A DNA stretch of 64,000 bases, from assembly GCA_021229015.1 (NCBI GenBank), contig CM037789.1, positions 43,452,377 through 43,516,376 on the forward strand. Direction: 5' to 3'. Below are positions 34,732-47,883 of this stretch, in pieces. Made by a program: the position numbers and the translations under genes. Origin of the DNA: Solen grandis. Taxonomy: Eukaryota > Mollusca > Bivalvia > Adapedonta > Solenidae. Below the pieces are notes generated by a model. It searched no databases, was not told the origin of the DNA, and worked only from the letters and a program-made list of their open reading frames with translations. Position 1 is the first letter of the stretch; each line of letters begins with the position of its first letter.

Positions 34732-35525
34732 GTTAAATTTCCACATAAAAATAACTTACTCGTAACTTAGTGAAGCAGGTCTTAGCTATTGATATAGCTG
34801 ATGCACTTTTCAAGATATCTGCACGTTCTTTTTCAGGAGCAATAAAAAGCACTTTCTTTTAGCTTCCAGACGAAAATAAGAAGCCAACTTTCCCTCATAA
34901 TATATCACTTATTCAAATATTTGAGACATACAGTCAGCAGTTTGCAACATGAACTCAACACGAGCTTTTGAAAATGCAAACTGCACTAAAACACACTGTT
35001 ACACATGATAGGGTACGGCAAAGGGTTACATGTACCTTTGACGCAACGTTACTAGCCAATGTGTTCAAAGCAAATTGAAAATTAAAAAAAATCAAAGTTT
35101 AATATAAAATGTATTTTGCATGTTTACAGCAAGAACAAATCATTTGTGATAAATATGTTTTCTGCTAAACAAGGTAAACGTTTTCAAAAAGCGAAATTAC
35201 AGAAGTGAACTTAGATGTGAACATAGGTAATATTCGAAGTAATTTCCCGATTTATAAAATGTGAACTGTGTCCTTATCGGACAAGTTTAATCATCGCCTT
35301 TCTAACACGAAACAAAACGATAATTAATGCGTTGTCGCATGTCCAGGACATATTTATACATGCGATATTTAACAATCCTCGCAAGAATTATCGTCGGAAT
35401 CCTCGCATGCATTTTTCATTTTTTTAAATTTCGGTTTTTTTTTTTTTTTTTTTTTTTTTTTCAAATCTCGCGTGGATTTCTTAAAACACGCACTCTATGT
35501 TGCGTTGGGTTAATTTGAAAATGAA

Positions 35526-35825
35526 CACCGGGCAAAATCGTCCCTCCCGGAACCGGAATGTCGTGGGTTTGATCAGCAAATCCGTAAAATATGGTAATAG
35601 CATGGCTCCTTTGCTTGGCGTTCAGCATATAGGGATGCTTCCAGTACTGTTTGGTCTGGTGTCAGGCTAATGTGACCTAGATAATGTGACTGGGTGTGGT
35701 ATCATGCCAAATATTCACGGCGTAATACGGCAATGTGGCAGCACTATATCTATCTCAAGTACGCATAGTCTCCAAATGATTGAACTATACTGACGGTAGG
35801 ACGTTAAACCCAACAAACAAACAAA
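35526..35825 (+). mobile_element. SINE family 2, near full length
   Basis: The head ends in a degenerate B box (GGGTTTGATCAGC). The body has TGTGACTGGGTGTGGTATCA and GTGGCAGCACTATATCTATC. The tail GGACGTTAAACCCAACAAAC continues into a (CAAA)n run, a typical SINE terminus. Confidence 0.8.
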
Positions 35826-35847
35826 AACTTCCCGACTCTTCGTTTTT

Positions 35848-36098
35848 GACTTGACTATTTGAGTTTACCGTCGCTTCGACAGTATTTCAGTCATATAGCT
35901 ACGCCCAGCTAATTACAGGTGGAGGAAGACCCCGAATGAACGGAGGCATCCGGATAAAACCACCGACCTACCGCAAGCCAGCTGGAAGGCTTCCTCACAT
36001 AAAAATCCGAATGACCCTGCCGGGAATCGAACCCACGCGGTGAGGGGCTGAGTGAGTGTTAAAGTCAGCGACTTTACCCTCTCGGCCACGGAGGCCCC
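35848..36098 (-). mobile_element. SINE family 1, copy 3 (diverged)
   Basis: It shares CCACCGACCTACCGCAAGCC and AGCTGGAAGGCTTCCTCACA with copies 1 and 2. The head reads GGGGCCTCCGTGGCCGAGAG with B box GGTTCGATTCC (minus strand). Its tail differs from the other copies: the sequence before the body is GACTTGACTATTTGAGTTTA, then CCG, a 23-mer also found at 53601-53623. Confidence 0.8.
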
Positions 36099-36235
36099 TT
36101 TCTTTTTTGATAAGCAATTAATAAAGCCTATTGACAAAATACGTATAGGATTTAATGAAAGTGAATGCTTTTATATGATAAAATATAGCCTGGGAGTACC
36201 TGTATTTTATTGTAGTGGTATTAAAAATAATATGA

Positions 36236-36280
36236 TTGAAATACTATCGCAGCGACGGTAAACCCCAATACAACAACAAC
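36236..36280 (+). mobile_element. SINE family 1, 3'-end fragment
   Basis: TTGAAATACTATCGCAGCGA followed by CGGTAAACCCCAATACAACA and a short CAA run. This is the 3' terminus of family 1, in the opposite orientation to the copy 140 bp to the left. It is strongly 5'-truncated. Confidence 0.75.
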
Positions 36281-36964
36281 ATAAAAAATATCATTTATGC
36301 GTCCTGAGTTGATCTATGATCACGCCTTCGCCTTACATGACGCCTGGGCTTTCTCGGGTATTCCTCATTTTCCGTAGATAATTTACCTTTTTTGTTAGGT
36401 GTTTGTTTGTTTGTTGTTGTTTCGTTGTTGTTGTTTTTTCATACTTTTTATTACATACACTGCCACTCGTTCATTTTTATTTAATTCCTCTGTTTATATT
36501 ATTTTCTACATACACTGCCGTCCGATAAATATTTGTATTACAGCAAAGAATATGTTTGAAACTTCTGTAAAGTAATTAAAATACAGCGTTGTATGATTTT
36601 GTACCGATACTTCAGACATCTCCTCTATTCAACTCTAACTTAATAAAGGCTTCTGTTGAATGTTTCACTGCATCCATCAAGCAAGAAAATAATAAACATA
36701 ACCGCAATCTCCATCCGATCATTCATTCAATATAATTCATGTTTAATATTATATAATAATAATATTTAATATCTTACATAGGTCTAAAAAAACAGATTCG
36801 CGAATAAATGTACCCACGAATTCCCTTAGGTACATAATTAACGAAATTTAATGTCAATGAAAATTAATGATTTTACAATATGTGATGCTTAGAAAGAACA
36901 AAAGTTCAAAACATAATAAAACATCGTTTATCATTTGAATTGTTGGGATTTCGTGAGGTTAAAA

Positions 36965-37195
36965 CAGTTGGTTTTGATTGGTTTAACGTCCCACCAACAA
37001 TATATCAGTCATTTGGAGACTATATCTGCTTGAAAAAGATAAAGGGCTGCCACTCTGCAGCATCATGCTGTTGCATGATATCACATCAAGAAACAGTATC
37101 CTTATACCAGGGCCAACCTGTCCTTGCACTATCCTTACATGTTGAGTGCCAAGCAAGGGAGCTGTATAAAAACCATCCTTGTGACTGGTTTGTAA
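36965..37195 (-). mobile_element. SINE family 2, truncated copy
   Basis: Begins with the inverted tail (GGTTTAACGTCCCACCAACA), continues through CAGTCATTTGGAGACTATAT and TTGAGTGCCAAGCAAGGGAG, and stops before the tRNA head. The open frame across it is incidental. Confidence 0.7.
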
Positions 37196-39140
37196 TTGGT
37201 GGTAAAAAAAAATTTATTTTTCGCCATTTTTATTCTTATATATAGAACATCATCACAGATCCACGTAATTTCGCGAAAAATATAGTGTATGCCAACCTCT
37301 ATAAAAACACCACCTACTAATTAAAGTTTACCTTTTCCATATTTAAAAAAAAAATTGAAAGGAATCGATACAAAATAACTGGAAATAAGATTGTGTTGTC
37401 TAAAGTATTTGTGAAAATATAACAACTAACGAAATATAAAACAAAGATGGCGACTGTGCTTTGTCCTTCTGCCGATTTCCATACAAATTACATTATTAAT
37501 CATACTATCTGTGATTTGTGCCAAAATTGTCGTTGTGACTTTTTTGTTCGTCTGAAGTTTTAGCTGATTAAAATTATAAAATTTTAACAAAAATGTCTTA
37601 TTTAGTTCAATTACACTTCTTTAACCGTGTTCGGTAGGGACAAAATTTAGGCATTGTTTCGTTTAATTGAAATTAGACAAATTATTTGAACATGAAACAT
37701 CAGCGTATTTGCAGATATTTCAAAATTAATATCAATAATGTACAATGTTCTTATTAAAGAAAAAGTCATAAAAATAAACGATGATTTATTGAAATGAGTC
37801 ATTTTAAGAACCAGAATGCTTATTAATCGACATGGGTTTGTTCATTAGATTTCACAACGTGTCAATGTTTATTACTTTCTGATCCAAAATTAAAAAAGAA
37901 AAAAAATCATGACAGTTATATTGTGTTGATGGCTGATCCTTTGTGACATGAATTTGTTCGACTAATTTTGATTTAAATGTAGTATCAAAATGAAGAGAAC
38001 ATGTTTAGCTTGTTTGAATATACATACAGTTAAGGAAATGCATTATTAATATATGCACTTAGTGTATTTGCGACTGCTGAAATGAAATTAACGTGTGCGT
38101 GTCTATTTTTATTTGTGTGGGTGTATTTTTTTCTACACGGAAGATATAATGCACCAATTGCAGAATGACTTTGAGATATATATGGTTTGACGTCACGTAC
38201 CTATATAATACATCAACACCCGGCTTGGCTAACCTTCTCTGCCATATGATCTATAACGTAATTGAAAGGAAAAAAAACATAGCACAAGTTCCATTACAGA
38301 TAGTATGTATATCATATTATCCAGTTTAAGACACTTTCTTAAGAATAAGTATTCGTGACTTCCTACGATTTTTTTTAAAGAAAGAAAGGCAATTTTAAAA
38401 TCTGAAATTTTATACCAGACAAACAGTCTGTGAGGGTGTGTACATTTCTAACATAAAATTTAAATATTAAAAGTTGGGTCGTATCACATTACTGTTATAA
38501 AGCCAGTCTGTACGATATAATCTAGAGAAGATTACCATTTCGAAATGAATCTGAGTTCTGCTAATCTGCTAGTAATAAAGATCAATTTCAGTTTCTATTA
38601 AAATATACCATCGCGTTGCTTCGTGATTTATTTGATTCGGCTCACGTGGAAATTGTGGTCAATTAAGATTGATTGACAGCCAGGTCCCGCTAGAGAGCCT
38701 TTTACTTTTATTTGAATGATAAACGTCACTATGTATCATTCTTAAAAGTATACCAATATTTTTTAATATATACTTTGTTGTGTATTTGCTGAAGAAGTCT
38801 ATCCATTCTTTTTTTAAATTTAAATAGCTTTCTCGAGTCTGCTGTTAATTTCATGATTTATTGCATTTTATTCCAGGTAATATATGAACCAAGTTATTTT
38901 CTATGGAAAACAAATGTCGTTTAAGGGGCAAATGGTGTAGTATTACCTTTAAATATAGTAGTATTTAATTGATTTCTGTAATTCTTAATATCTGAAATGT
39001 TTTATTAAAGGGAATATCAAAAAGTAAGAAAAGTGTGTTTGTTTCATTAAAATATCGTGGAATGCGTAATATGAATCTTAACAGTGCTATGTTGAAACAA
39101 AGGATAACTTTCTCATATTTTTTATATCACAAATTTAAAT
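37196..39140. other. AT-rich DNA, no gene recognised
   Basis: No long open frame, no repeat shared inside the window and no structure seen. Confidence 0.45.
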
Positions 39141-39147
39141 CCAAAAT

Positions 39148-39250
39148 AGACGCCGTGATCAAGTTTAAGCGTACTTGACCGCCGATCCAAAGGATGTGAC
39201 TTCTATCCCCGTTTGGACAATGATTTGCAAGTCGACGTAAAATTATATTG
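39148..39250 (+). mobile_element. tRNA-like SINE fragment
   Basis: CGCCGTGATCAAGTTTAAGC ... CTTCTATCCCCGTTTGGACA followed by TTGCAAGTCGACGTAAAATT. Its layout is like family 3 (head, then a GACGTAAA-type end), but it is short and diverged. Confidence 0.4.
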
Positions 39251-39480
39251 AATTGAACAATTATGATAATTACTGTTTAGACGCAAACGATATCAGTAAA
39301 CACGATCACCAATAATGCCATGATTTATCCCTGTAATATCAACGGTATGCGTCCACTAATTGTAACATGGATCCATGTTGTTAACCCTCTTTATTTCTTT
39401 TATTTACTTTTTTCTTTTTGAAATATTATAATATCTTATGCACAGCTGTGGTAAATGTAAATCTAAAGATTATCTATGTT

Positions 39481-39637
39481 GACGTCAATAGGGAAACAGG
39501 TTCTTACAACTTATATTAATCGATCCAGGTTTCTGGGTTGGACCAGTGTGCAAGGAAAATCCAAGGAAAATGGGATTCTATCCTTCAAACTTCGTATCCA
39601 AAGTTATGCAGGTTACCACTGAACCACGGTATCCTTT
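39481..39637 (-). mobile_element. SINE family 3, copy 2
   Basis: On the minus strand it reads GGATACCGTGGTTCAGTGGT at the head, then GCACACTGGTCCAACCCAGA and ATAAGTTGTAAGAACCTG. These parts match 28491-28680 in order. Confidence 0.65.
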
Positions 39638-40209
39638 GTGTATATTTAAAAAGGAATTCCAAAATAGGTCTTAGGGTAAAGACTATTTATATCATGGTAA
39701 TTATATCAAATTAAGTATGATAACATAATCTTTGGTCGGCCAATGTAGTGAATAAGTCTCCCCAGGGAGACCTGTAGATGGACACTAGAAGCCTGATGAT
39801 CAGGGGTAAAAGTGTCGGTGAACGTGCCCAAGGCATGGAATGAAACTTTGATTACAAAAAGCATTTACTATTAAATAGTTCAGAGAATAAACACAAGAAG
39901 GACATTTTTTGCACATCTTAAATGATTATATTACTAAGCTATCATAACATCAACTTTAGCTTGAGTAAATACTTTATACTCATTATTTATAGAAGAGTAA
40001 TCGATAACAGATACATCCCGATAAAACATGGTAAGATCCTGTCCGCTGCGCAAGAATGATTTTACATGTAATGTTTTAACAAGATTAATGCTTAAAGTAG
40101 AAAGAAAAACAATGATATTTTAAGGAGGACACGAACCTATGTTGCCCAGTAACCTGGATACCTTGGCCTCGATCCCTGGCTGCGGCATTCAAATTTCGTG
40201 AGTAATTAT

Positions 40210-43085
40210 AATTGACATTAAAAGAAATCAAAACTGAAAAATAACTGGTTGATGTATTTCATGTTTAAATCTTAAATTTTATTTCCCAATTCAACCGAAT
40301 CCCCACTTCGTGTTCGTGTTCCAAATTAAAACTGAATTCTCTATAGTTATTAGCCACTTTAAGAAAACGTTTTTTTTTTCATCCTGGTACTACTCTAACA
40401 GATTTAACATCACATGTGTTCTAATGTTCTAATTAAAATGTTTGATTTCTCTTTTAGTTCAACAGGCTTTTATCCAAAAGAGCTAATGAGTCTCTGTGAA
40501 TTATTGCGATTTTTATTCTGACAGAAACGGGCGAAGGTTGATAGAAAGATTAAAGATGTGTCCTCTGCGATATGAGAAATATTAGCGATCGCCCCCTGAA
40601 ATGAGCTATCACCGGCTTAAAACACAAATTACACGCAAACAAATGATCCACTATTTAAATCTGTTATCAATCTATAAGCTAATGGATATACTTAAGTCAT
40701 TAACGCATTGCAATATTACCTTCATCGTCAATATCTTATCTATATGTGTTTCCATAAGGTAGGATCTTCCTATCAGTGGCCAGGTATATTACATGAAAAT
40801 CAATCAATGTTACAGAAAACAAACAGGTATCCCAGGCTAACATGACATCGCTATTAGCCAATATATTTAACAGCTGGAAATTGACGCACACTCTGAAAGG
40901 ATTATGGTCGTAAAATGCAATTGAAGCGGTGTCTAAACAACTGCTGGTTTTCAGGCAAATAAACAGATGCCAGCAGCTCGTATAGCATACAACTCTTATT
41001 ACAAAGTTCCTTACTTATGGGTGGGCGATCAGGATTCATTCGGGTATGTTTAAGGAAATATGTTTTATGCTTTTATTAATCTAATACAGACTAGAAAGGA
41101 AATAAAATAAAAACCACGCTTCTAGTCCCGGTCACTTAGAAGTTAGTGCGACCGCGCCGTATCCTCGATGTATTGGAGTAAATCCAAGTTTGCTTTCATT
41201 ATTTGACAGAATCAAGTTCATAATTGTTGAGTTTGGAGTCTATGCAATATCAATATTACATATGCGTAAAATGTCATATCCTTCTGCTAGGCCGAGTTTT
41301 TTTTAGCGTGATAAGGGACCAGCGTCATTTTAACTACTAGTATGAATTATGAAAGATCATGACTTATTGTCCTTTTTATCAGAAACCACAACCATGACAA
41401 ATCTGTCAGAGTCTCCTCAAACATTTACATTTTCGAGAAAACAAATTTCATGGTGCCCGAAGTACCAGTGGTTTCTGAATGTGCTATTCAGATCGATTTA
41501 CATTTTACTATTCTTTTAACACATCCCGTTGTGTGCCGCGATATAGCGATTTCAGAATGTCTTGGTTGAATGTTGCTTCGGAGAACCAATTGTGCGGTTC
41601 TTAGTATTAAAAATAAAGAAAGCCAGGTTTATTGTCTGGGATTGTCCCTGGTGGTTTTGACGCCAGACCATGATCAACCTTAATGTATATTAGTCTTAAC
41701 TAAACGTTGACGTAGTTTTCAAGGTTAGAAACGTATCGGTAATGGTGTGTAATGGTAAAAAATAATTGCTTGAATAAACCCTTTTCCTCATGAATATTCA
41801 AATACAAATTTAAGAAGATGTGAATATTTAACACGTTAAACTTAAACTAGTGCATAGAATAAATGTTGTTGTTTTTTTCTTCTTTTTTTCATACAATCAA
41901 TCAGAGAAGACGCTGATCTTGGTTTGCTCTATTTGCCAAAGCATCTAAATAAGTCTTTATGAGACAAATGTTTAAGGAATTAGTACTTTAGGTCAACACA
42001 CATGTAGACTTAAAGTGAAATAAATTAGAATTGTTTTCTCAAATACAAGCTGGTCACAAAAATATAGCGAAGCAAATATCAAATTATTTTGTAGCATATG
42101 TGTTATGTAAACCAATCTTGCTCCATTTCTCATATACACTGATCGAAAGATCTAACCGATCATTTTAAATTCATGAAATATCTCAAAACATTGGGAATCG
42201 TAAGAATCTAATTTTATTTCATTTTCGGGTATGTGAAAGGTGAACAATATGTGCAAAATTTCATTGTAAGTTGCTGCGAATTACAATGCCAGTAAGCTAT
42301 GATGTAAAGCTACCCTCAAAGGTCAAAGTCAAAACAAATAATTTAAAAAAGTTATCGGTTAAAAGTTTTCGTCAGTGTATTACCAAATAATCAGGCACAA
42401 CCCTAATATTTCCATTAGGAATAGGTTGGCAAAATTGCCTTCTAAACAATTGCTTTGAAGATATGACTAGAGTAGTGCCATTATAAATCTGCAGCATTCA
42501 ATTATTCTTTAAACTAACAGATTTACCAAGTTGTTGATGCTGTATATACTTTCCACTGCAAATCCCATACACTTCAGATTAAAATTATTAATAAAATTTT
42601 CAAGTTTCGTTCTAAATTTTAGACAGAATCAAATGCAAATTTAAGATGATCTCATATCGACGAAAGACACACGTGTTGATCTTGATAAAACCTCATCGAT
42701 ACGCCATACCAGAGTGTAGGCTGTAATGTGCAATATAATATCCGTCTTGCATCTGGATGAGAAACATCGTCAGTGTCTTCATGCAGAGAACGTGATAGTT
42801 ATTGATGAAGACGAATTTTGTTTATGTGAAATTCAGCTGCACATTTGCCCTCTCACAATACGTCGTATAATTATATTTCACTTCCATTCTTTACACCAAA
42901 AGTTTGAAGATGGCGTTCATTTCTGTGCCTGTAATTCTCCCATTGAATGACAGGAGTCGTACACTTTGTTTTATTATACATGTATGCCGATGAACCCTTC
43001 TAGCTTTCCACGGACGGTATTTACTATTGAAATTTGGGTATATACTCTAACTTTAAATTATCGAGAGCGAATGTTTCTGAGAGAA
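40210..43085. other. AT-rich DNA, no gene recognised
   Basis: Nothing coding is supported. The 74-codon frame at 42726-42950 has several Cys and His residues but no spacing I recognise. No repeats noted. Confidence 0.4.
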
Positions 43086-43094
43086 TTTTTTTCG

Positions 43095-43123
<29 letters not shown>
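43095..43123. repeat. Poly(A) tract, 29 nt
   Basis: Uninterrupted A run followed by a T/G-rich low-complexity stretch (GTTGTT and GTTTT repeats, 43160-43230). Confidence 0.9.
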
Positions 43124-43125
<2 letters not shown>

Positions 43126-43296
43126 TTAATATTATTTATAAAATTCGGAAACAGAGTTTCGTTGTTTTTTTTGTTGTTTTTTGTTTTTGTTTTTTGTTGT
43201 TGTTTTGTTTTGTTGTTGTTGTTTTTAATTGCAGAAAGGTGCACGGTATAAAGTTTGGATGTGCAGTAATCTAACCACGAATGCCATAGGCGTGGC

Positions 43297-43549
43297 TCGA
43301 ATTCCACCAACAATACTTAGCGCTAAGTAATATTGAAATTCTAAAACTGGATAGACACACATTCCACCATTTCTTTTTTATGAAATATTCAAGTACACGA
43401 CTAAGATGACATGAATTATATAACCTTAATAACTAACAATAATTGATAAGAAATGAACCATTTAGGTTTATTAGAGAAACGAGAGTTATCAAATTCGCCC
43501 TAAAGTATCTAAGTTTTACTAAGCGCTTAGAATTGTTGGTGGAGTTCGA
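43297..43549. mobile_element. MITE family M1, copy 2
   Basis: 253 bp. The left end TCGAATTCCACCAACAATAC and right end (ATTGTTGGTGGAGTTCGA) are inverted. Just inside the left end is a perfect 14-bp palindrome ACTTAGCGCTAAGT. It is homologous to 27049-27302 along its length. Confidence 0.85.
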
Positions 43550-44404
43550 CCCAGTATCTGAACGCAACGCCGTTCATTATTCCGCAGTATAGCACGAAAA
43601 ACGAAACTCTCTTTCCATTCGAACATGTATATTAGACTGCAAAATTTTAAATGTGATAAAAATGTGTTGGTTTATTTAATTACGCTATATGTCAGGACTT
43701 TATGATGTCATATACAATATTTTTGTCTTATTTTGAATCGTGCATAGTGCAAGCTACAAGCCTGTTGTTTTTTATCTAGCATATTTTATCGTCATAAATA
43801 CCATCCTTTTCACGACGTTAGAAGTAAATGTATTGCAGAGACAGCAGTATATCAGAGATTGATTGATTAAAACATTCACAATCATTTGATGAATTGCCAA
43901 CCTAAAAAAACATTCCCTATTCTTCAAGTCAAACATTATTAATTTGATTTCGTTTCTAGTACAAAAGTATGCACGCACTCTCACACATTAAAATAAATGC
44001 ATAAGCAGGATTGTTCCGTTCAGAATATCATAATGAGATGAAACAGATAACGTCTTCCATTGTATAAAGGCAAGTTTCTTGAAACAATACAGACATTGTT
44101 GACGACGTAGATTACTTTATCTGTTATACATCAAAGGAATTTGAATGGTAAAGAAAATCATATCGAATTTATTTGAATTTTCTCCTCATCTAAATTAATA
44201 ATGCATCAAAAGCTCAACTCGGGGCAAGTTAAGGGAAAAACACTGATCGGATATTGAGACAGTTGTTGTTCTTTGTTCCAAGGGCATCGTATATGCCTAG
44301 CTTAATGCTTTACAAACTGATCTGGTATCTTGAAAGAGATGTATCTATTTGATATTCTGAACCATAGGCAATGCTGAAGAAGCTTTCTTGAGTAGTTTGT
44401 TTGT

Positions 44405-44692
44405 CTGTTAGTTGGGTTTAACGTCCCACCGACCGTATTTCAGTCCTGTGGATACCATGTCTATTTCAGACAGATATAGTGCTGCCCCACTGCGGTATAA
44501 CCCCGTAGACATGTAGCATGATATTATTCAGACACTGGGCAAACAAGTCCTGGAACTACCCTTATATGCTGAGCGCCAAGAAAGGGAGCTAAAACAGTAC
44601 CATCACAGTCTTTTACGACTTTTGGTAGATCGAACACACGACCTCTATTCCCGAAGCGGACGCTCTTATCAATCGACCACCGGGGACGATTT
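44405..44692 (-). mobile_element. SINE family 2, near full length
   Basis: Inverted tail TTGGGTTTAACGTCCCACCG, then CAGACAGATATAGTGCTGCC, GTCCTGGAACTACCCTTATA and GCTGAGCGCCAAGAAAGGGA, ending in the tRNA-like head (AGATCGAACACACGACC to GACCACCGGGG). Confidence 0.8.
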
Positions 44693-45096
44693 ATTCGGTA
44701 GTACACATCGAAATACACTGATATAAAGCAACATAGTATAACAAAAGAAAACGCATACCTGATACATTTGCTTGTCAGAATAGCTTGAAGCGCAAACGAG
44801 GCTTAACCTAAAGCCACAACTTGAACTATACTGTAAAATAAGTAATGATATATTGTTTGCTTGCTTGGTTTCAACGTTGTATCGACCACAGGCCATATTG
44901 GGACGTATCACATGAGATATGTTACTGCACAAGTCTTGCAGTTCGTTCAAATACGGTGACTGTTTCCCTATTTTATGCAATGCCCTATCACCGCGTTTCT
45001 TTTACCATTCACATAACTATATATTCTTCTAAGTTAGTTCATGTTTAATAAACATGTACATGGGATTTCTAATAGGGTCGTTTTGCCCTTCCTTAA

Positions 45097-45310
45097 CCCT
45101 TTCCCTCATATAGACTCATATTGACGCACTCAATAGGTACCACATAAAGCCTGATCTGCAGAAAACCACAGTTAAACCATACCAAATTTAATTACAAAAT
45201 CCTCATTTCTAGACCACTGAGGAGCAGCGAACAGCATAAAACCTGATCAGCCTAACTCGCAGGCTGATCTGGTTTTATGCTTTTCATGGTGTTCTCTATG
45301 AGGGAAAGGG
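45097..45310. mobile_element. MITE family M2 (TTAA-flanked), copy 1
   Basis: 214 bp with inverted ends CCCTTTCCCTCATA / TATGAGGGAAAGGG. An intact TTAA lies on each side (45093-45096 and 45311-45314), the target type of piggyBac elements. It shares its interior with 55327-55560, but the central palindrome is partly deleted. PiggyBac relationship is inferred from TTAA plus CCC-starting ends. Confidence 0.8.
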
Positions 45311-45924
45311 TTAAAGGTGTATGTCGCGGCAGGGGAGCGAAATAACGTGAAAATGAACCAGTGTAAACATAGATGCTTTATTTTTACATTTATATAGACG
45401 CCATATTTACAAAAATATACAGTGCAACTCCTTGTTTTTGTTAATCAAATGGTTTCCAATGAATTAAGTCAGTTTAATATGCTTTTCGTAACGCTTTATA
45501 ATATCATGAATAATCAAACAGAAATGTGTTGAAATTGGAGACGAAATTATTTTCTCATTTGGTTTCTTCACTAAAGACTACATTTTATGCAAAATAATTA
45601 GGTGCTGAAAATATGATAATATGATTAAAGAAATAACATTGTTTTGTTGTTCAAGAAACGAAAATTCAAAACATTTCCAACTAGTTGATGACTTATCAGT
45701 TTCTCATTATAGCTGCATATTCCATTTTATATTAATACACACATAGACACGCAAGTATGAATTTTGAAAATAATGTGTGTTTTGGCTATGACCTTCTAAC
45801 TCTAGTTTTGAACAGAAATCATTGAAAATCAACATGATAGATACATACTAAGAAGAGTATCTTTTTTTTTACCACGAAGTCAAAAAAAGAACGATTTCAT
45901 GAATGTGATGATTTTGTACCGAAT

Positions 45925-46182
45925 TGCGCGATGGGTCGGGACGGACAGATATAGTGCTGCCACACTACAGTATCACGATGTAGACTTATAGCATGATACT
46001 AGTCACATTATCCTAACATCGGGCCAACCAGTTCAGGAATTACCCTTGTATGCTGGGCACAAGGCAAGGGTGCTATACCAGTACCATTTTTTACGAATTT
46101 AGTATACCGCCGCAAGGGATCGAACCTACAACCTCCCTATTCCGGAGCTGACACTCTAACCCCATGACCACCGGGACCGGTT
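45925..46182 (-). mobile_element. SINE family 2, truncated copy
   Basis: GACAGATATAGTGCTGCCAC through GCTGGGCACAAGGCAAGGGT to the head (GGGATCGAACCTACAACCTC to GACCACCGGGACC). The 3' tail is missing. Confidence 0.75.
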
Positions 46183-46259
46183 TCACTTTGTGAAGCAGGG
46201 GTATATTTACCAGGTGCATTATGAGGTCACGGGTTCTCCTCCAGCAAATTTAGGTTGAA

Positions 46260-47685
46260 TGTATTTATGCCTTTCTGATATACAGACCTCCATTTTTGCT
46301 TGCTCAATTTGATCACAAATTTAGGGGAGAGAGAAAAGACAATCGGTTCCGGTTCATTGCGTTTATTTGACGACACACCATTGCGGGCTCTTTTATGACA
46401 TTAAGATTGAACCTTTATTCGAGAAATTCAGCTGGAAAAAACATTTTAGCCGCATTCTAGTGCTATTTATCTAGATACTTTGAATATGCAATCGGGCCCT
46501 TTGATCGTTTTGTCACATAAAACGAAGTTTGCTTTCCAGTGTATTGAGAAATGCGTCAATTATCCAGAAGGCGTTTGTACGATACAGGCTCATCGAGCGT
46601 CAAGGGGAATCTTTGAGTTGTCATGGGTTATGAACGATGACATGAAACAAGTTTTCACAGGGGATAATGGCACGATGAATAGATAATGGAATTCGCTCTC
46701 TATCTTTTTATCGTTACATAACGAAAGCCCTGGTGAATATTAAACGGTTTACAATTCCAGGAGATACCGTTTAATCTGTATTTCTGACAATTATACACTT
46801 GTCCATATCACGGCCGCTACAAATTATGGGTCCCAAAAGTCTTACGATAATCGCCGCATCAATTGGCATGTCAAAGTCATTAGCACTAGAAACGAATAAA
46901 TCAAGGATTTGCATGTATGTCAGTGAAGTCCGTATGTTGCTTTTGTTATTTATATACACTATTCAGTGTTAGGTATTCTTTTACCACAACGAAAATCGAA
47001 ATAACAACAGGATTAGAAGATATATATATATATACGGCATGCGATCAATTTTCATACACACTCTGATAACAATAAAGGTTGCATGAGTTGTCATTACGTG
47101 ATAATATTTAATAAAATAAGGTCGAGGAATTGATATAAATCGAGACTTTTTGATCAGTCTAATTACACCTTTCCCTTATAAAATTGAAATTCCTTTTATT
47201 TTATTATTTATTCCCTCGTATTAGCGAAATTTTTTAATATTTTTATATTTTAATTACTAGCATTCAAAATTAACCTCTTAAACGTTTGAATTACTTAAGA
47301 ATGTCGGTTATGCATCTTGTTATAAAACACGTGCGAAATATTTCATTGATTTCACACCCACACCCGAAACAAAAAAAAGTTGATCACCGACCTATGAAAA
47401 TGTGTTATTTTTGTGGAATATCTAAATACCCGAGGCTGGTATAAGGCTAAAGATATTCATCGCTTCGACTCTTTTGCCAGCTGTCAACAAGGAATCAATA
47501 TGCGCTTTTGAAAACGCCAGTTTAATTTGGCTTAATTTGTCAAACTACATACCAGACAATTTATACAACCGGCTGAGCCGCGAAAACTAGTTAAAGGGTT
47601 AAACGTTTAATCGAAATAGACACAGGAAACAGTGACACGTGTTGTTGAATAACGGTAGTCCTGACGTGTTTTGCTGTGAATCCCA
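46260..47685. other. No gene recognised
   Basis: A 68-codon plus frame at 46480-46686 is moderately balanced in composition but lacks a recognisable domain. A short (TA)n lies at about 47022-47034. Nothing else. Confidence 0.4.
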
Positions 47686-47687
47686 TA

Positions 47688-47883
47688 GACCTTTTCATTC
47701 CGAAATAAGATGCAAACCTTCGTAAATCGACGAGCACTCCCCAAACACCAAATCTGCATGCTGGCGTATAATTTCACACATTGTTCAATGGGCAATAAAC
47801 ATATATTTGAGATTTTTCTCAAGTCAATTTCAATCAGCGAATTATAACGAGCATTGCCGATTGAATGGTGGAATGGTCTATAC
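47688..47883. repeat. Dispersed repeat D1, copy 2
   Basis: Same content as 33776-33990. In this copy the two ends are inverted relative to each other (ATAGACCTTTTCATTCCG left, GAATGGTGGAATGGTCTAT right). This suggests a MITE whose right end was lost in copy 1. Confidence 0.65.

Noticed and set aside
43053..43313. Readings through poly(A)/poly(T) and GTT-rich DNA (Lys, Phe, Asn and Gln runs)
   Set aside because: Low-complexity translation only.
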